43,317 bases of DNA, taken from contig JAEWIS010000046.1 of the NCBI GenBank assembly GCA_023386955.1, positions 1 through 43,317 of the forward strand. Reading direction: 5' to 3'. Positions within the stretch are counted from its first letter, which is position 1. Each line of letters starts with the position of its first letter. A program made the position numbers and the translations under genes. Below, in pieces: positions 40,792-43,317 of this stretch. The notes under the pieces are model-generated. The model saw only the letters and a list, made by a program, of their open reading frames with translations, did no database searches and was not told where the DNA came from. Source of the stretch: Bacillota bacterium. GTDB taxonomy: Bacteria; Bacillota; Bacilli; Paenibacillales; NBRC-103111.

Positions 40792-42240
40792 ATGCGACGT
40801 TGGTTAAAAGTAGAATATATCGTAGCCCTTGCTGCCGCGGTTGTGCTGGCTTGGCTGTTGTTATGGAAGCCGGTTATCGGAATGGCGGATAACGGGGACT
40901 TCCTCCGTATTATGGGAACGGTGGGGCTGGATTACACGGATCCTTCCTTACCCTATGAGCAAAAATATTTCGGCTGGTTCATCCGGGAGTTTGCCATGAA
41001 GGAGATGGGGTTGGGCGGTTATGTCAGCACCTCCCTGCTGCCTGTGATGATCGGAAAGCTGCTCTGCCTGGTTGTGGGCAAGGAGCTGTTCGATATTCGT
41101 GCGGTGGCCATTGTGTACGGGGCGCTGTTTGTAGCCGGGGCGTGGCTATTGCTTCGTTACTGCAAGGGAAGGAACGTCTGGGGGAACGCGCTGCTTGGCA
41201 TTCTGTTTGTGGTGATGTTCGCCGACGTCGGTTATACCGCTTATTATAATTCCTTGTTCAGCGAGCCTATGGCCTACGTGGCCATGCTTCTTACGCTGGG
41301 GTTTGTGCTGGCGCTCTTGCGGGGGGCCCAGCCTATGAGCCTCTATCTCTGGGGTTTTGCCATTTCGTCGGTGCTCCTGATCGGCGCCAAGGTGCAGAAT
41401 GCTCCGGTGGGGATTCTGCTGGCGCTATTGTGTCTGCGGCTGGGGACCCTGCGCAAGGGAGGGGGCTGGCGGAGGAAGGCCGGTTGGCTGGCGGTGGTGC
41501 TGGTTGCCGCTTCCGCAGCTATCTACTTTTCCTTGCCCAAGGAGATCAAAATCATCAACCAGTACCAGACGGTGTTCTTTGGGGTGCTGAAGGGTTCGGA
41601 GGATCCCGCGGCGGATTTGCGGGAGCTGGGTTTGCCGGAGAAGCTGGCGGTGAATGCGGGGACCAACTATTTTGAGCCGGCGCCCATTGACCAGCATGAT
41701 CCTGTATTCGAGCGGGAGTATTACCCGGCGTTCAGCCACTTGAAGGTGGGGTTATTCTACCTGAAGCATCCCGGGCGGTTCTGGGACAAGCTGGAGATAG
41801 CCGGGGAGCACGGGATGACCATCCGGCCGTATTATTTGGGCAGCTTCGAGCAATCGGAGGGGTTGAAGTCCGGGGAGGTTTCGTACGCCTTCAGTCTGTG
41901 GAGCGAGTTCAAGCACCGGGTGCTTCCTAATAAGCTGTGGTTCATTCTGCTGGTGTTTGTGCTGTATTATGTGATGCTGATCCGGCGGTACCTGAACACC
42001 TTCCGGCTGCGGGAGCGAATCCGGCTGGAGGTGCTGGCGGGGTTGGGGCTGGTGGCCTTGTTCCAGTTTGTGACGCCGGTGGTCGGCGATGGGGAGGCGG
42101 ATCTGGCCAAGCATCTGTTTGGGTTTAATGTCTCCTTCGATTTGATGCTGTGGTTCGGCGTGCTGCTGCTGCTGGAGCATTTGCCCGGGTGGCGCCGCGG
42201 GGCGGGAGAACGGGCTGATGGCGGTACACTCAAGAGATAG
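40792..42240 (+). CDS. wsfD: WsfD-like glycan biosynthesis hexose transferase
   Basis: The 482-residue membrane protein has about eleven hydrophobic segments. The first outer loop carries GMADNGDFLRIMG with Asp33 and Asp36, the acidic GT-C-type motif. A long hydrophilic loop lies at 250-340 (TNYFEPAPIDQHDPVFERE). The motif and size fit WsfD, named in the S-layer glycan cluster of Geobacillus, where it is a putative hexose transferase. It is the last of six genes and is followed by a strong terminator. GGGGGGG precedes the start (ATG 40792). The symbol is based on the motif and should be taken with caution. Confidence 0.8.
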   Translation: MRRWLKVEYIVALAAAVVLAWLLLWKPVIGMADNGDFLRIMGTVGLDYTDPSLPYEQKYFGWFIREFAMKEMGLGGYVSTSLLPVMIGKLLCLVVGKELFDIRAVAIVYGALFVAGAWLLLRYCKGRNVWGNALLGILFVVMFADVGYTAYYNSLFSEPMAYVAMLLTLGFVLALLRGAQPMSLYLWGFAISSVLLIGAKVQNAPVGILLALLCLRLGTLRKGGGWRRKAGWLAVVLVAASAAIYFSLPKEIKIINQYQTVFFGVLKGSEDPAADLRELGLPEKLAVNAGTNYFEPAPIDQHDPVFEREYYPAFSHLKVGLFYLKHPGRFWDKLEIAGEHGMTIRPYYLGSFEQSEGLKSGEVSYAFSLWSEFKHRVLPNKLWFILLVFVLYYVMLIRRYLNTFRLRERIRLEVLAGLGLVALFQFVTPVVGDGEADLAKHLFGFNVSFDLMLWFGVLLLLEHLPGWRRGAGERADGGTLKR

Positions 42241-42251
42241 TTTTCAGTAAT

Positions 42252-42296
42252 AAAACAGGCGGACACGACTGGAGAGTCGTGATCCGCCTGTTTTTT
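42252..42296 (+). terminator. Terminator of the glycan operon
   Basis: AAAACAGGCGGA (42252-42263) pairs with TCCGCCTGTTTT (42283-42294), with an inner CGACT/AGTCG stem, then six T. Confidence 0.95.
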
Positions 42297-42357
42297 GTAT
42301 TTGTGGTAATTGCCGGTGCGGCTTGTTTCCTCCGCGGCGGCGGGGTGCCTGGGGTAA

Positions 42358-42534
42358 CGGACTCAGGAGACCTTATTCCGCGGAAAACAGGGGGGTGCGC
42401 GTAGTCGCGGACTGAGGAGCCGTTATGTTGATGAAATCAGCCAGTATGGCGGCCGATACGGCCATATAAGGGCTCCTGTGTCCGTAAGATTCCTGGATCC
42501 GCGGAAATCGGGCAAATAGCGGATCGTCGGTCCA
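42358..42534. repeat. Intergenic element of four 20-bp units, two forward and two reverse (copy 2)
   Basis: Units lie at 42358-42377 and 42408-42427 (forward), and at 42465-42484 and 42515-42534 (reverse). Steps are 50 bp within each pair, and the central gap is 37 bp. Unit sequences follow CGGACTGAGGAGCCGCTATT with a few changes. Total length (177 bp) matches copy 1 at 30488-30665 (178 bp). It fills the gap between the glycan operon and the LPXTG gene. Nothing else is seen in the 346-bp gap apart from the terminator at 42252. Confidence 0.85.
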
Positions 42535-42586
42535 TTTCGTTTCGTCACCCGGTAATCATTAGGAAGAATATTCCTGAACCTTCGGA

Positions 42587-43317
42587 TTATTTGGATTTCC
42601 GCGTCCGGATGATGCCCAAGCCGGAAACGAGCATCAAAAATCCGGCGAACAGGTAGGGAACCCGGCTGGTTTCCCCGGTTTGGGGCAAGGTGCCCAGCGG
42701 AATGGCATCCTCCAGAATCAGCTCTTCACCGGCTTCCTCGGTTTGTGCCGTGGAAGGGGAGGGCGAGGCTTGCGGAGAAGGTGCGCCTCTTGCGACAAGG
42801 TCATCGGCAATTACAATTTCTCCATCTGCTTGCGAGGCGGCTGCCGGAGTCGGAGACACGGTTGCTGCAGGCGTTACTGTTGCAGAAGGCCTGGGAGTTG
42901 CGGTCGGTGTAACACTTGGCGACGGGCTGTTTCCTCCCAGCGGAGTAGTTTCTTCAGGAATTTCAACCGTATCATCAGGATCCGGAGTAGACACCGGAGT
43001 CGGAGACGGCGTCGGCTCGGAAGACGGAGACGGAGTCGGCTCGGAAGACGGAGACGGAGTCGGCTCAGAAGACGGAGACGGAGTCGGCTCGGAAGACGGA
43101 GACGGAGTCGGCTCAGAAGACGGAGACGGTGTCGGCTCGGAAGACGGAGACGGAGTCGGCTCGGAAGACGGAGACGGTGTCGGCTCGGAAGACGGAGACG
43201 GTGTCGGCTCGGAAGACGGAGACGGTGTCGGCTCGGAAGACGGAGACGGAGTCGGCTCAGAAGACGGAGACGGTGTCGGCTCGGAAGACGGAGACGGTGT
43301 CGGCGTTGGTGTAGGCG
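42587..43317 (-). CDS. LPXTG-anchored surface protein, C-terminal part (runs off the window)
   Basis: The frame is open to the right edge of the window, so the N-terminus lies outside. From the edge inward, about 100 residues are (PTPSPSSE)-type repeats, then a Pro/Thr/Ser/Ala-rich linker to residue 200. The end has the sortase signal LPQTGETSRVP, a hydrophobic segment (YLFAGFLMLVSGLGII) and the basic tail RTRKSK. Sortase would cut between Thr and Gly and join the protein to peptidoglycan. The Pro-rich stretch is a typical wall-spanning linker. A GTG at 42994 inside the frame could mislead gene finders into calling a 135-residue protein. No ligand-binding domain is visible in the window. Confidence 0.9.
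   Translation of the reverse strand, partial: PTPTPTPSPSSEPTPSPSSEPTPSPSSEPTPSPSSEPTPSPSSEPTPSPSSEPTPSPSSEPTPSPSSEPTPSPSSEPTPSPSSEPTPSPSSEPTPSPSSEPTPSPTPVSTPDPDDTVEIPEETTPLGGNSPSPSVTPTATPRPSATVTPAATVSPTPAAASQADGEIVIADDLVARGAPSPQASPSPSTAQTEEAGEELILEDAIPLGTLPQTGETSRVPYLFAGFLMLVSGLGIIRTRKSK
43021..43308 (-). repeat. Twelve 24-bp tandem repeats coding for PTPSPSSE
   Basis: The unit repeats at 43021 and every 24 bp to 43285, making 12 units; the last is incomplete at its end. Each codes for eight residues on the minus strand. The unit-to-unit differences seen are in third codon positions (ACT/ACA for Thr, TCC/TCT for Ser) and do not change the protein. The array may continue or change character beyond 43308. 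Confidence 0.92.

Noticed and set aside
42587..42994. Stand-alone 135-residue gene starting at the GTG at 42994
   Set aside because: The frame continues without a stop through the repeats to the window edge, so the GTG is internal.
43129..43314. Plus-strand repeat ORF rich in SARKTET
   Set aside because: It is the reverse strand of the LPXTG protein's PTPSPSSE repeats and has no ribosome site.

Overview
The window looks like chromosomal DNA of a GC-rich, endospore-forming Gram-positive of the Paenibacillus type. This is inference from content: a spore protein Tlp gene with a sigma-G-like promoter, an exported pectate-lyase-like protein with SLH domains, an LPXTG-anchored protein, Cys-type lipoprotein signals, strong AGGAGG-type ribosome sites, a WsfD-like S-layer-glycan gene and a glutaminyl-tRNA synthetase. 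I see no rRNA, tRNA, transposase, phage gene or CRISPR-Cas.

Left part (1-10.3 kb): eight 39-bp tandem repeats, then on the minus strand a fused GT2-GtrA glycosyltransferase, a phosphodiester glycosidase-like membrane-anchored protein and a YhdH/YhfP-type reductase. On the plus strand follow a lipoprotein polysaccharide deacetylase, sfsA, a Cys glutathione peroxidase, glpK, a convergent lipoprotein of unknown function and glnS.

Middle (10.4-22.7 kb): a methyltransferase, tlp, a FusB-type EF-G-binding protein behind a leader peptide and competing hairpins, a GNAT acetyltransferase, an M29 aminopeptidase, an unknown protein, an aldo/keto reductase, an XRE regulator plus small membrane protein pair with two matching operators, a degraded gene, the four-gene nucleoside ABC transporter operon (nupN-O-P-Q type) and a DUF1801 protein.

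Right part (22.8-43.3 kb): an intergenic array of AT-rich motifs about 52 bp apart, a 1492-residue SLH/pectate-lyase-like protein with a cre site in its leader, an FGGY sugar kinase behind an AraR-like palindrome, a methyltransferase, a LysR regulator divergent from a heterodimeric ABC exporter, and a SUKH-LRR protein. Then comes a six-gene membrane glycosylation operon (GT2, DUF2304, EamA/SMR-like, GT39-like, PAP2, WsfD-like), and finally the C-terminal part of an LPXTG protein with twelve 24-bp repeats that runs off the window.

The most unusual non-coding features are: (1) two intergenic elements, at 30488-30665 and 42358-42534, built from four 20-bp units in the order forward-forward-reverse-reverse with almost the same spacing; (2) the fusB-like leader; (3) the 39-bp repeat array in which each unit carries a ribosome site and a tiny ORF; and (4) the double operator of the XRE gene. 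Several genes act at the cell surface: the glycan operon, the fused GT2-GtrA gene, the SLH protein, the sortase substrate and the deacetylase all serve wall or S-layer assembly.
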